Source: HK1 sp965221725 | GTDB lineage: Bacteria; Pseudomonadota; Gammaproteobacteria; HK1 | DNA: 64,000 bases | Reading direction: 5' to 3' | Assembly: GCA_965221725.1 (NCBI GenBank) | Contig: OZ244909.1 | Span: forward strand, 2,294,001 to 2,358,000 | In this document: piece after piece, positions 9,712 through 17,788 of the stretch | Position numbering within the stretch: the first letter of the stretch is position 1 | Layout: each line of letters starts with the position of its first letter | The notes under the pieces: model-generated | The model's input: the letters and a program-made list of their open reading frames with translations, nothing else | Told to the model about the DNA's origin: nothing | Database searches by the model: none | Position numbers and translations under genes: made by a program

Positions 9712-10567
9712 CGGCCCGCTCCGGGCTCTCGTACCGCCCCGCCAGTGCCTTCTGCGCCCGGCCCCGTTCCTCCATCAACACATCGAACGCGGGCAGCTTG
9801 CCGTCGCGCTCCAGCAGCACCGGCCTCGGGCCGAGGCGCGCGAGCGCGGTGTCCAGAAGCGCCCACACCGCCTCGCTCACCGGGGCGGCGTGGGTGTCGA
9901 TCAGGAGCGCCTCGCCGTAGTTCCCGTCGGCCTCGTATCCGGCGACATGGATCTCCCCGACCCGGTCGGCCGCGAGCGTCGCGATGTACCGCTCGGGGTC
10001 GAGGCCGCAGTTGCGAGCGCTCAGGTAGACGTTGTTCACGTCGAGGAGGAGGCCGCATCCGGTGCGGGCGGCCACTTCGTTCAGGAAGTCGGGCTCGTCC
10101 ATCTCGCTCGTGAACGGCAGGTAGTTGGTCGGGTTCTCGATCAGGATGGGGCGCCCGATCGCGTTCTGGTACCGGTCCACGCCCTCGGCAAGCTGCCGCA
10201 GGGCCTCGCCGGTGCGGGGCAGCGGCAGGAGGTCCGCGAACCACACCCCGCCCGCGCTCGACCATACCGCGTGTTCCGACACCAGAGCCGGCTCGAATGC
10301 CTCCACCAGGCGTCGGACCGCGGCCAGGTGCCGTGCATCCGGCAGAGCCGGCCCGCCGAGCGACGCGCCGACGCCGTGGAAGCTCACCGGGAACGCCTCC
10401 CGCACCCGCCGCAACTGCGCAAGCCGCGGCCCGCCGGCCACCATGTAGTTCTCGGTGTGGACTTCGAACCACAGGGCGGGCTCGACGCCGCCCCCCAGCG
10501 CGGATTCGACGTGGGGCTGCTTGAGGCCGACTCCGGCTCCGAGGCGCCCGGTGTCTTGCATCGGCAT
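9704..10567 (-). CDS. bufB: BufB-type MNIO (DUF692) iron oxidase, first locus
   Basis: A 287-residue multinuclear non-heme iron-dependent oxidase of the DUF692 TIM-barrel family. Metal-ligand motifs visible are EVHTENYM near residue 35, VSFHGVGASLGG near 61, LVSEHAVW near 95, LIENPTNYLPF near 142, LLLDVNNVYLSARN near 173, EIHVAGY near 206 and LLIDTHA near 221. By family knowledge it oxidises cysteines of the small BufA precursor to heterocycles that bind copper. It sits between bufA (10661-11044) and bufC, the standard order. A strong hairpin separates it from bufA. The gene ends inside the start of bufC. Confidence 0.92.
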   Translation of the reverse strand: MPMQDTGRLGAGVGLKQPHVESALGGGVEPALWFEVHTENYMVAGGPRLAQLRRVREAFPVSFHGVGASLGGPALPDARHLAAVRRLVEAFEPALVSEHAVWSSAGGVWFADLLPLPRTGEALRQLAEGVDRYQNAIGRPILIENPTNYLPFTSEMDEPDFLNEVAARTGCGLLLDVNNVYLSARNCGLDPERYIATLAADRVGEIHVAGYEADGNYGEALLIDTHAAPVSEAVWALLDTALARLGPRPVLLERDGKLPAFDVLMEERGRAQKALAGRYESPERAVA

Positions 10568-10602
10568 TGACGGAACCGAAACCGGTCGTCGACGGGGTCG
10601 AT

Positions 10603-10644
10603 GCCGGGCCGCCCGGGCCGCGGGTCGCGGCGGGCCGGCCCGGC
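10603..10644 (-). promoter_or_regulatory. Hairpin between bufA and bufB of the first locus
   Basis: Inverted repeat GCCGGGCCG (10603-10611) and CGGCCCGGC (10636-10644), nine perfect base pairs. Pairing continues inward (10612-10615 with 10631-10634) past a one-base bulge. It lacks a downstream T-run, so it is more likely an attenuator or an RNA stabiliser that leaves the precursor transcript more abundant than bufB than a full terminator. The second bufferin locus has a different hairpin in the same position. Confidence 0.55.
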
Positions 10645-10660
10645 ACCGATGAGACCGCCC

Positions 10661-11044
10661 TCAGGGGTTGTTGCGCTCGAGCGCCTTCAGGGAGCCCGGC
10701 CCTTCGGGGGTCACGATGAACTCGCAGCTCCCCTTCGGAGAGTAGGTCCACGCATTGCCCTGAAAGTCCACGCTCGAAGTGCCTTCGCAGCTCGTGCCCG
10801 CGCCGGCGGCGCAGTCGTTCTCGCGCGCGAGCGCGATGCCGTAGCACTTGTCCTTGCGCCCGCTCAGCGAATTGCCCGCCATCCACTGTGCGAACGCGGT
10901 CTTCACCGCCTCCGGCGCACCGTCCTCGATCATCAACTGATCGTTGGGTTTCGCCGCCGCTCCGGCGCTCATCGCCGCGACGGCGGCACCGGTCATCAAT
11001 GCCCTGGCGATTGCCGCTCGGGAAGTCGTCGATTTGGTCTTCAC
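10661..11044 (-). CDS. bufA: BufA1-type bufferin precursor (DUF2282)
   Basis: A 127-residue secreted precursor of a copper-sequestering bufferin. Residues 1-31 form a signal peptide with a basic start (MKTKSTTSR) and an alanine-rich core ending near SAGAAA. The mature part carries the DUF2282 pattern: KDKCYGIALARENDCAAGAG, then TSCEGTSS and PKGSCEF, giving four cysteines. Some of these are expected to be converted to thiooxazole-like rings by BufB with BufC. The coding strand has AGGAGG-like sequence about ten bases upstream of the ATG at 11044. The gene begins 62 bases after the end of the second locus, so both may be co-transcribed. Confidence 0.92.
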   Translation of the reverse strand: MKTKSTTSRAAIARALMTGAAVAAMSAGAAAKPNDQLMIEDGAPEAVKTAFAQWMAGNSLSGRKDKCYGIALARENDCAAGAGTSCEGTSSVDFQGNAWTYSPKGSCEFIVTPEGPGSLKALERNNP

Positions 11045-11106
11045 TTCACGTTCCTCCTGTCTTCGGGTTGGGAAGGGGGGATGCTATCGGGAAATCGGAC
11101 TCCGGC

Positions 11107-11934
11107 TCATACCGCTTTCAGCACGCCGTCGGCCGCCCACTGCTTCAGAAACGTGGCGGCGCGGAAAGCCGCCGCGTCGTCTCCGACCCGTTCGCACAGT
11201 CCGGCGCAGATCGAGCCGAAGTCCTCGCCGGCGGTGCAGCGCCGGAGCGCCCACGCCTCGTCGGGATCGATCGAGCGCCAGCGCACGAGCAGATCCTGAC
11301 GCCACAACAGCCACTCCACCGCACTTTCGCCCGCACTCTCGCCACGGCCGACGGAGCCGGTGCGGTCCGTGCGCGTCAGCGCCGGGACCGTCTCGTCACC
11401 GTCGATGGCTTTCCACACGACGGGGACGTTCCATTCGAGCGCGATCCGTCGCACCGCAGGTTTGAGGCGCGGCCGGATGCCGGCCCACCGATCGGGCGCG
11501 ATGGCGGCGATATCCTCCACGCCGACCACCGGGCTGTCGGGCGCATCAAGCAGCTCGCCCTTGGCCCACTCGAACGCGGCCATCTCGGCGAGCACCGGTT
11601 GCTCCTGCCACGGTGCGGTGGAGCGCAGGAACGCGGGCAGATGGGCACCGAACCAGCGAATCGAGGGATGATGCGACGGATGCGCCGCGACATAGGCGAG
11701 CCCCAGGTGCCGGAACCCGTCGTCCCCGGCCAGGGCGTGCAACCCCGGATAGTCCTGGCCGAGCACCTCCAGAAACCGGAGCCGGATCGCGTCCGCATAG
11801 ACCTTCAGGCGATCCCGGGCCGATACCGCGCCGGCGTCGACCACGGTGGCCGGGGTGGGGGCGGCCCGGGTGGCGCTCGCGTCCCCGAGCACCCAGGACT
11901 GAAAGCCGCGTTGCAGTTCCCGGAGCGCGGTCAT
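11107..11934 (-). CDS. bufC: BufC/HvfC-type DUF2063 partner protein, second locus
   Basis: A 275-residue DUF2063 protein. The N-terminal region has LQRGFQSWVL and the conserved RLKVYADAIRLRFLEVLGQD near residue 42, followed by AYVAAHPSHHPSIRWFG. The role is to assist the DUF692 enzyme in cysteine modification of the precursor, inferred from the family and from the operon. Its ATG at 11934 overlaps the stop of bufB in an ATGA arrangement. It is only distantly similar to the other bufC copy at 8932-9711, which argues against a recent duplication of the whole locus. Confidence 0.88.
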   Translation of the reverse strand: MTALRELQRGFQSWVLGDASATRAAPTPATVVDAGAVSARDRLKVYADAIRLRFLEVLGQDYPGLHALAGDDGFRHLGLAYVAAHPSHHPSIRWFGAHLPAFLRSTAPWQEQPVLAEMAAFEWAKGELLDAPDSPVVGVEDIAAIAPDRWAGIRPRLKPAVRRIALEWNVPVVWKAIDGDETVPALTRTDRTGSVGRGESAGESAVEWLLWRQDLLVRWRSIDPDEAWALRRCTAGEDFGSICAGLCERVGDDAAAFRAATFLKQWAADGVLKAV

Positions 11935-12824
11935 GGCCCGGCCGCTCCCGGGCGCAGCGCCTCACCCGTCGGCTCCGCCAGCGCCCGGGCCTGCGCAAGC
12001 TCTTCGAGCAGCACGTCCAGGGGCGGGATATCGTCGTCGCGCTCGATCATGGTGGAGACCGGCCCGAGGCGCGCGATCGCCTCCCCGTACAGCGCCCACA
12101 CCGGATCCGGCACCGGGTGGTCGTGGGTGTCGATGATGAGCGGCCCGTTGTGGCTGTGGCCGGCGAGATGGATCTGCCGCACGCGCTCGCCCGGCACGCC
12201 GTCGAGGTAGGCGAGCGGGTCGAATCCGTGGTTGTGAGCGCTTACGTAGATGTTATTGACATCGAGCAGGATCAGACAGTCCGCGCGCTCCGTGATTGCG
12301 GCCAGGAACTCCCACTCGGGCACGTGTGAATCCGTGTAGGTCAGGTAGCTGGAAACGTTTTCCAGAAGGATCCGCCGCCCGAGGAAGTCCTGCACCCGGC
12401 CGATCCGGTCGGCCACGTGGGCGACCGCCTCCTCGGTGTACGGCAGCGGCAACAGGTCGTGCAGGTTGCGGCCATCGGTGCCCGTCCAGCACAGGTGGTC
12501 GGAGATCCAGGCCGGCTCGACCCGGGCGGCGAGGTGCTTCAGGCTGGCGAGGTATTCGAGGTCGAGCGGGTCGGTGCCGCCGATGGAGAGCGATACCCCG
12601 TGCATGACCATCGGATAATCCGCACGGATGCGGTCGAGGTAGTACAACGGCTTGCCGCCGTCGACGAGGTAGTTCTCGCTGATGATCTCGAACCAGTCGA
12701 CGGGCGGCCGGCTCTCGAGCACTTCCGGATAGTGGTCGGGCCGGAGCCCCAGCCCGAAACCGAGGAAGGGTCTGCCCGCCGGGGCGGTCTGCGGGTCCCC
12801 GGGGGAATGAAGCGCTGCGTTCAT
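11931..12824 (-). CDS. bufB: BufB-type MNIO (DUF692) iron oxidase, second locus
   Basis: A 297-residue DUF692 TIM-barrel oxidase with the full set of motifs: FEIISENYLVDGG, VMHGVSLSIGG, WISDHLCW, LLENVSSYLTY, LILLDVNNIYVSAHN, QIHLAGHSHNG and IIDTHDHPV. It presumably modifies the BufA2 precursor encoded just upstream. The start at 12824 (MNAALHSPGD) is preferred. An in-frame ATG at 12848 would add eight residues but lies exactly at the centre of a large palindrome, so ribosome access there is doubtful. The gene ends with an ATGA overlap into bufC. Confidence 0.92.
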   Translation of the reverse strand: MNAALHSPGDPQTAPAGRPFLGFGLGLRPDHYPEVLESRPPVDWFEIISENYLVDGGKPLYYLDRIRADYPMVMHGVSLSIGGTDPLDLEYLASLKHLAARVEPAWISDHLCWTGTDGRNLHDLLPLPYTEEAVAHVADRIGRVQDFLGRRILLENVSSYLTYTDSHVPEWEFLAAITERADCLILLDVNNIYVSAHNHGFDPLAYLDGVPGERVRQIHLAGHSHNGPLIIDTHDHPVPDPVWALYGEAIARLGPVSTMIERDDDIPPLDVLLEELAQARALAEPTGEALRPGAAGP

Positions 12825-12831
12825 GGCAGGC

Positions 12832-12864
12832 GCACGGAGCGGGGGCATATGCCCCGCTCCGTGC
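12832..12864 (-). promoter_or_regulatory. Palindromic hairpin between bufA2 and bufB
   Basis: A 33-base near-perfect palindrome: GCACGGAGC-GGGGG-CAT (12832-12848) pairs with ATG-CCCC-GCTCCGTGC (12849-12864) with one bulged G at 12841. It lies between the precursor gene (ends 12890) and the oxidase gene. There is no T-run, so a post-transcriptional role or partial attenuation is more likely than full termination. An alternative bufB start codon sits at its centre. Confidence 0.6.
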
Positions 12865-12889
12865 GTCAGAGCAGGAGACGGGATGCGCC

Positions 12890-13138
12890 TCAGCCCTCTT
12901 CGACCATGCCGCCGAGCTCTTCGCACGCAGCCTTGGTGACCATGACGAACCCCTGGCCCTTGCAGGCGTTCAGGCCCTTGCACTCGCTGGTCGCGGTCTT
13001 GCACGCGCTGCTGCCCTTGCAGGTGTTGCCGCCCACACACTTGACTTCGTCGGCGGCGCTGGCCGCGACCGGAGCGAGGGCAAACATCGCGGCCGCGGCT
13101 GCGGCCAGGGTCAGGCTCGAAGTGGTCTTCACGTTCAT
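12890..13138 (-). CDS. bufA: BufA2-type bufferin precursor
   Basis: An 82-residue secreted metallophore precursor. The signal peptide runs to about residue 27 (LALAPVAASA-type cleavage). The mature peptide contains six cysteines in the family pattern: KCVGGNTCKGSSACKTA, SECKGLNACKGQGF and a last one near the C-terminus. Modified cysteines are expected to bind copper in the periplasm. The ATG at 13138 is chosen because AAGGAGA lies just upstream on the coding strand; the frame extends further but the extra residues do not resemble a signal peptide. It is the first gene of the tandem bufferin clusters and belongs to a different precursor family from the one at 10661. Confidence 0.92.
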   Translation of the reverse strand: MNVKTTSSLTLAAAAAAMFALAPVAASAADEVKCVGGNTCKGSSACKTATSECKGLNACKGQGFVMVTKAACEELGGMVEEG

Positions 13139-13276
13139 GGAGATCTCCTTTGGAAACAGGATGATACGAGCTGATTGATTCACTGCTGAAGTCGATGTCG
13201 CAATTTCGCGAGCCGACGGGGAGCCATTCTAAAGGGACAAGTATCACGCGGCTATCACAGCCAACACACGGCAAGC

Positions 13277-14137
13277 TCACGGGGAGCCGTCGTGGCCGCG
13301 CACCTGCGCCTCCTCCGTGCCGGCCGAGCGCGGCGGGCCGGCGAGGGTGCCGCCGCCATCGACCACCAGCGTGTGGCCGGTGATGTAGCGTGCCCACCCG
13401 GAAGCGAGAAAGAGCACCGCGCGGCCGATATCCCAGCCGGTGCCCTCGATGCCGAGCAGCGAGTATTTGCGCCGCCGCTCTCGCGCCTCGTCCGACATGC
13501 CGTCGGAGTACACCATCGGCGTGTAGACCGCGCCCGGGGCGATGCAGTTGACGCGGATTCCGTCGCGGGCGTGATCGACCGCCATCGCGCGGGTGAGCCC
13601 GATGACCGCGGCCTTCGAGGTCGAGTAGGCGGTCATGCCGCGCGGCCTCAACGTCGCGATGGAGGAGATGTTCACGATCGCGCCGCCGTCGCCGCTCTCG
13701 ATCATGACGGGGATGACGTGCTTCGAGGTGAGGAACATCGCCTCGATGTTCACCCGCATCACCCGCTCCCACCGGGCCTGCGTCTCGGCGACCACCGTGC
13801 CGACACTCATGATGCCGATGTTGTTGTCGAGGACATCGATGCGCCCGAACCGCGCAAGCGCGGCCTCCGCCATCGCCCGGCACTGGTCCTCGTCGGTGAG
13901 GTCCGCCGCGTGGGCGGCCGCCTCCCCACCCTCCGTCGCGATCATCCGCACCGTACCTTCCGCGAGGTCGAGCGACCGATCCACGACGAACACCCGCGCG
14001 CCCGCCCGCGCGAGCAGGATGGCCGCCGCCCGGCCGTTGCCGATGCCGTCTCCCGCCGAGCCGCCGCCCGCAACGATGGCGACCTTGCCTTCCAGTCCGA
14101 GATCCGCGTGAAGATCAGCCTGAAGATCGGCATTCAT
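13277..14137 (-). CDS. SDR family oxidoreductase
   Basis: A 286-residue short-chain dehydrogenase/reductase. The NAD(P)-binding glycine-rich motif GGGSAGDGIGNGRAAAI is near residue 22, and the active site is Ser of IVNISSIATL with Tyr and Lys of AYSTSKAA near residues 160-175. VNCIAPGAV and ITGHTLVVDGGG complete the family signature. The start at 14137 has AAGGGGAG upstream. Substrate cannot be told from sequence. The gene runs toward the bufferin cluster but is separated by about 140 bases and is probably independent. Divergent transcription with the gene at 14380 leaves a 242-base shared promoter region. Confidence 0.88.
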   Translation of the reverse strand: MNADLQADLHADLGLEGKVAIVAGGGSAGDGIGNGRAAAILLARAGARVFVVDRSLDLAEGTVRMIATEGGEAAAHAADLTDEDQCRAMAEAALARFGRIDVLDNNIGIMSVGTVVAETQARWERVMRVNIEAMFLTSKHVIPVMIESGDGGAIVNISSIATLRPRGMTAYSTSKAAVIGLTRAMAVDHARDGIRVNCIAPGAVYTPMVYSDGMSDEARERRRKYSLLGIEGTGWDIGRAVLFLASGWARYITGHTLVVDGGGTLAGPPRSAGTEEAQVRGHDGSP

Positions 14138-14379
14138 CGTGTGGTCTCCCCTTGTTCCGGATTCGGGGATGGTAACGGCAGTTTCAATCCGGCGGTGCAT
14201 CCTCCACATTGCGGAATCCGGCACCGACGCCGTATGCCACGCTGATACCGGCAATTGAGGGAGATTCGATCGCTGGACATCATTACCTTGCGCGTGGTTC
14301 GAAGATACGCGCTGATCCCCGCCCGAAAATCGGTCGGCGCCGGGAAATCATGAATGCCCCTGGCGTATGATTATCGGTA

Positions 14380-15468
14380 GTGGAGTACGCCGAGCCTGCC
14401 TATCAATCCATGCACCTTCGATCCACCATCCACGAAGCGGAAGATGTCTTTGCCGCTCAGGAATTCTTCCATCGCCGTGGCTGGACGGATGGGCTCCCCA
14501 TCGTGCCGCCGACCGAGGCTGCGGTATGCGCGTGTCTCGACGAGGCGGCTCTGGCGCCCGAGCACCTCATCGGCGTGGAGCCGGTGCGGGCCCGGACTGT
14601 CACCGCGGAAAAGGCGGCGGTCAACGCGGTGATGGCCGGCTGCCTGCCGGCCCATTTCCCGCTGGTGGTGACGGCGCTCACCGCGATGCTGCGCGAAGAA
14701 TTCACGCTGCACGGCGCGACCGCGAGCACCGGGGGATGCGCCGTGTTCATCGTCGTCAACGGCGACGCGCGGCGTGAACTCGGCATGGACGGCACCTTCA
14801 ACGCGCTCGGCAACAGCGATCGAGCGACCGCGGTCATCGGGCGGGCGATCCGGCTCTGCCTCGTCAACCTGCTCGACGTGCGCCCGGGCGGCATCGACCG
14901 CTCGACCCTCGGCCATCCCGGCAAGTTCAGCTTCTGCGTGGCCGAGGACGAGGAGGGTTCGCCGTGGGAGCCGCTTGCCACCGCTCGCGGCATCCCCGAG
15001 GGTGCATCGTCCGTCACCGTCATGGCGGCCGGTGCCCCGCGCCAGATCATGAACGAGTGGACCACCGACCCGGAGGAGATCCTGGAGACGTTTGCGGCGG
15101 AGATCCGGGCCAACATGCGCCAGTACTCGATCTGGCCCGGCGACTATGCGGTCATCGTGCCCCGACAGCTTCGCGAGCCCCTTGCTGCCGCCGGATGGAC
15201 GCGGGCGGACGTGTGCCGCCGGCTTCACGAAAGGTCCCGCATCCATCGCCACGAATGGGCCGAGGTGGGCAAGGGTCGGGTGGTGCGGGATCGCGGCGAC
15301 GACGAGTATCGGGCCCTGCCCGACCCCGAGCACCTGCTCCTGGTGGCGGCCGGCGGGCCGGCCGGGGGCTTCGGCGCTGTCATCCCGCCCTGGTTCGGGG
15401 GCAAGAGCCGCGCGGTGACGCTCCCCGTCGGGGCGTGCGTGGACTGCGGGCCGCCGGGTGCGGAATGA
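14380..15468 (+). CDS. Companion protein of the UGSC selenoprotein
   Basis: A 362-residue protein with RGWTDGLPIVPPTEAAV near residue 38, ASTGGCAVFIVVNG near 117 and IWPGDYAVIVP near 248. I cannot assign a biochemical function. Proteins with the GWTDGLPIVPPT motif are found next to UGSC (seleno)protein genes, as here, where the gap is 54 bases, so a shared pathway is likely. Conserved Cys/Gly-rich points and many arginines suggest an enzyme or a substrate-binding partner, but no known cofactor motif is visible. The GTG at 14380 is used; the ATG at 14410 is an equally possible start since neither has a clear ribosome site. Confidence 0.75.
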   Translation: MEYAEPAYQSMHLRSTIHEAEDVFAAQEFFHRRGWTDGLPIVPPTEAAVCACLDEAALAPEHLIGVEPVRARTVTAEKAAVNAVMAGCLPAHFPLVVTALTAMLREEFTLHGATASTGGCAVFIVVNGDARRELGMDGTFNALGNSDRATAVIGRAIRLCLVNLLDVRPGGIDRSTLGHPGKFSFCVAEDEEGSPWEPLATARGIPEGASSVTVMAAGAPRQIMNEWTTDPEEILETFAAEIRANMRQYSIWPGDYAVIVPRQLREPLAAAGWTRADVCRRLHERSRIHRHEWAEVGKGRVVRDRGDDEYRALPDPEHLLLVAAGGPAGGFGAVIPPWFGGKSRAVTLPVGACVDCGPPGAE

Positions 15469-15522
15469 AGGATGCGACGGTGTTGGTCCACCACCCCGAT
15501 ACGGCCTGACCTGGAGAAGCGC

Positions 15523-16041
15523 ATGCGAGTACTCGATCCCACGTTCGAGGAGACCGCGGTCGGATTCGTTCTGCCGCCCCGACTGAAGAGCCTGCAAGGA
15601 ACGACGGTCGGCATCATCTCGAACGGCAAGGAAGGAACCGCCCACCTCTTCGCGCACCTGGAGCAGGTCCTGCGCGAGCGCTTCGGCGCGGCCGACGTCG
15701 TGCGGCGGGTCAAGGGCAATCTCAGCGCGCCGGCCGAGCCGGCCATCATGGATGAAGCGGCGGGCTGGGATGCCGCGATCACGGGGGTCGGCGACTGAGG
15801 AAGCTGCTCGTCGTGCAGTCTGCATGACGCGATCGCCGCCGAACGCCTGGGGGTTCCGGCCCTCGGAATCATGACCGACCGGTTCGTGTCCGCCGCGGAC
15901 GGGATGCGGCGCGCGCTCGGGATGCCCGACTACCCGTTCGCGGTCATCGAGCACCCGATCAGCAGCGCCTCGATGCGCGGGCTGGAGCAACGCGCCGAAG
16001 CCGCGCTGGAGCCGGGGCTGCGCCTCATCGTGCGCGGGTAG
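15523..16041 (+). CDS. UGSC family selenoprotein (in-frame TGA = Sec)
   Basis: Reading through the TGA at 15796-15798 gives 172 residues with selenocysteine at position 92. The sequence at that point is ITGVGD-U-GSCSSCSLHDA, the namesake U-G-S-C motif of a redox family of unknown substrate. Beyond the TGA the frame stays protein-like (LGVPALGIMTDRFV, MPDYPFAVIEHPIS) to a TAG at 16039-16041. The N-terminal part has GTTVGIISNGKEGTAHLFAH. The ATG at 15523 follows GGAGAAG. A hairpin at 15810-15828 fits a bacterial SECIS element. Conventional annotation would stop at residue 91 and discard the active site. The Sec machinery is not in this window. Confidence 0.9.
15796..15828 (+). promoter_or_regulatory. 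Sec codon and candidate bSECIS of the UGSC gene
   Basis: The TGA (15796-15798) is followed by a stem GTCGTGCA (15810-15817) and TGCATGAC (15821-15828) enclosing the three-base loop GTC. The stem has eight pairs including one G-U. The loop begins 20 bases after the TGA and its first base is G, as expected of bacterial SECIS hairpins. Confidence 0.75.
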
Positions 16042-16179
16042 CAGGGGGCACCCGGCGCTCACCCGGCCGTTTTGACCACTGGCTGACCGACCGCCCCCGC
16101 GGCGGGGAAACGGGGCGTGTGAGAACATGCCCCGACCGCCTGCCTCCATCGCGCGACTACCGGCATTCCACCCCGCCCG

Positions 16180-17442
16180 ATGATCCACTCTCTCGCCCGG
16201 CGCCTGCCGTTCTTCTACGGCTGGATCATCGTCGGTTGCACGATGTGTTCCGGCGTCGTGCGTCAGGTGGCCGCGGTGGCGACGCTCTCCATCTTTCTCG
16301 TGCCGATGACGGACGAATTCGGCTGGTCGCGCGCAGGCATCTCCGGTGCGGTGTCGCTCGGTGGGGTGCTCGGGGCGCTCGTTGCCCCGTTCATCGGGCC
16401 GCTGTTCGACCGCCACGGCTCGCGGGCGCTGCTGATCGCGAGCGCGGTGACCGTGAGCGGATGCTGCCTCGCGCTTGCCGGTACCCAGGGGCTGCTCTGG
16501 TTCTACGTCGCCTTCAGCATCTCGCGCATGATGTTCTCGGCGCCGTTCGAGATCGGCACCACGTCGGCGGTGACCAAGTGGTTCGTGCACGGCCGGGCCC
16601 GGGCGATGTCGCTCCTCGTCATGGCCACCGGGACGGGTCTGACCGTCCTGCCGCTCGTCGTTGCGGCGGCGGTCGCCGTCGTCGGCTGGCGGGCCGGGTG
16701 GGTGACGCTTGCGGTCATCGCCATCGTGCTCGGGGTGATCCCGCAATGGCTCCTGCTCGTGCGCAGACCCGAGGACATCGGCCTTCGCCCCGACGGCGCC
16801 GGCCCGGAGTCGCCGTAGTCGCCGGAGTCAGCGGCTCGCCTGCCCGCTGCCGGGGAGGTGAGCTTCACCCGAGCCCGGGCCCTGCGCACCTCCACCCTCT
16901 GGCTGCTCATGGTCTACACGTTGCTCGTCTTCCCGGTGCAGGCCGGGGTGAGCCTGCACCAGGCGCCGCATCTCATCGAGCGCGGGATTGCGCCGACGAT
17001 CGCCGCGACCATCGTGAGCACGTTCTCCCTCGCCGCGGTGCTGGCGAGTCTTCTCTTCGGCCACATCGGCGACCGGGCGGTGTCGGTGCGCGCGTGTCTT
17101 GCGGCAAGTGCGGCGCTGCTTGCGCTCGGGGCGGCCACCATGCGCGGGGTCGAGGGGCCGCTTCTCGGCTACGTCTCGGCGGTACTCTTCGGGGCGGGGA
17201 TCGGCGGCATCCTCACCATGATCCCGGTGGCGTGGGCGAACTACTTCGGCCGTGCGCACTTCGGCGCGATCCGCGGCATCACCCTGCCGGCGCAGGTGGG
17301 AGGCCAGGCGATAGGCCCGCTGGCGGCCGGCGTGCTCCACGATCTCACGGGCAGCTACGCGAGCGGTCTCACCGCGTTCGCGGTGCTTTCGCTGATTGCG
17401 GCGGGTCTGGCCCTGATCACGCGCGCACCGCGACGCCCATGA
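16180..17442 (+). pseudogene. MFS transporter interrupted by an in-frame TAG
   Basis: A single major facilitator gene split by one amber codon at 16816-16818. The upstream part (212 residues) holds the first six membrane segments, with GPLFDRHGSRALL as the loop 2-3 motif. The downstream part, in the same frame, holds the other six (LLMVYTLLVFPVQAG to FAVLSLIAAGLALI). Read through, the product has 420 residues, normal for the family. The break falls in the central cytoplasmic loop, after RRPEDIGLRPDG. A nonsense change from CAG or GAG is the simplest cause; two separate half-transporters are unlikely. Substrate is unknown; it follows the UGSC gene by 138 bases. Confidence 0.8.
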
Positions 17443-17788
17443 CCGACCGGGCTGTCGTCGGGATCGTCGTTCATGCCGCGGGTGAGCGCCCGTGAATGCT
17501 CGGGCGCCCGGTAGACTTGCCCCGGGGCGCGATGGGAGAGCCGAACCGATGGGAGATTCGCCGATGCCGGTACGCCATGGACGGACGACTCGTGACCGGG
17601 CCGGGGTGCGCCACGGCCGCGATCCGTCGCGGATCCGACGCCGCTGTGATTTCACTCCCGGAGTCGCACCGCCGAACCGCGGCTCCGGCAGTCCCCGCCG
17701 CAGCAACATGACCGGCCCGTATCGCCTGCGGCCACCACGCCGGAGGATATGTCCGGGACCCGTCTCGTCCCGCAGCCGGGCCAGCGGG

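Noticed and set aside
12890..13883. Minus-strand extension of the second bufB frame back to 13883
   Set aside because: The frame has no stop through bufA2 and part of the SDR gene, but only the part from about 12824 is DUF692 protein. The rest is out of frame with real genes.
14371..16746. A 791-codon minus-strand open frame
   Set aside because: It covers the UGSC pair and the MFS start in antisense and has the His/Arg/Pro-rich composition of a shadow.
16816..16818. TAG as pyrrolysine or reassigned codon
   Set aside because: Other genes here end in TAG, MFS transporters have no Pyl members, and the position is not conserved. A nonsense change is simpler.
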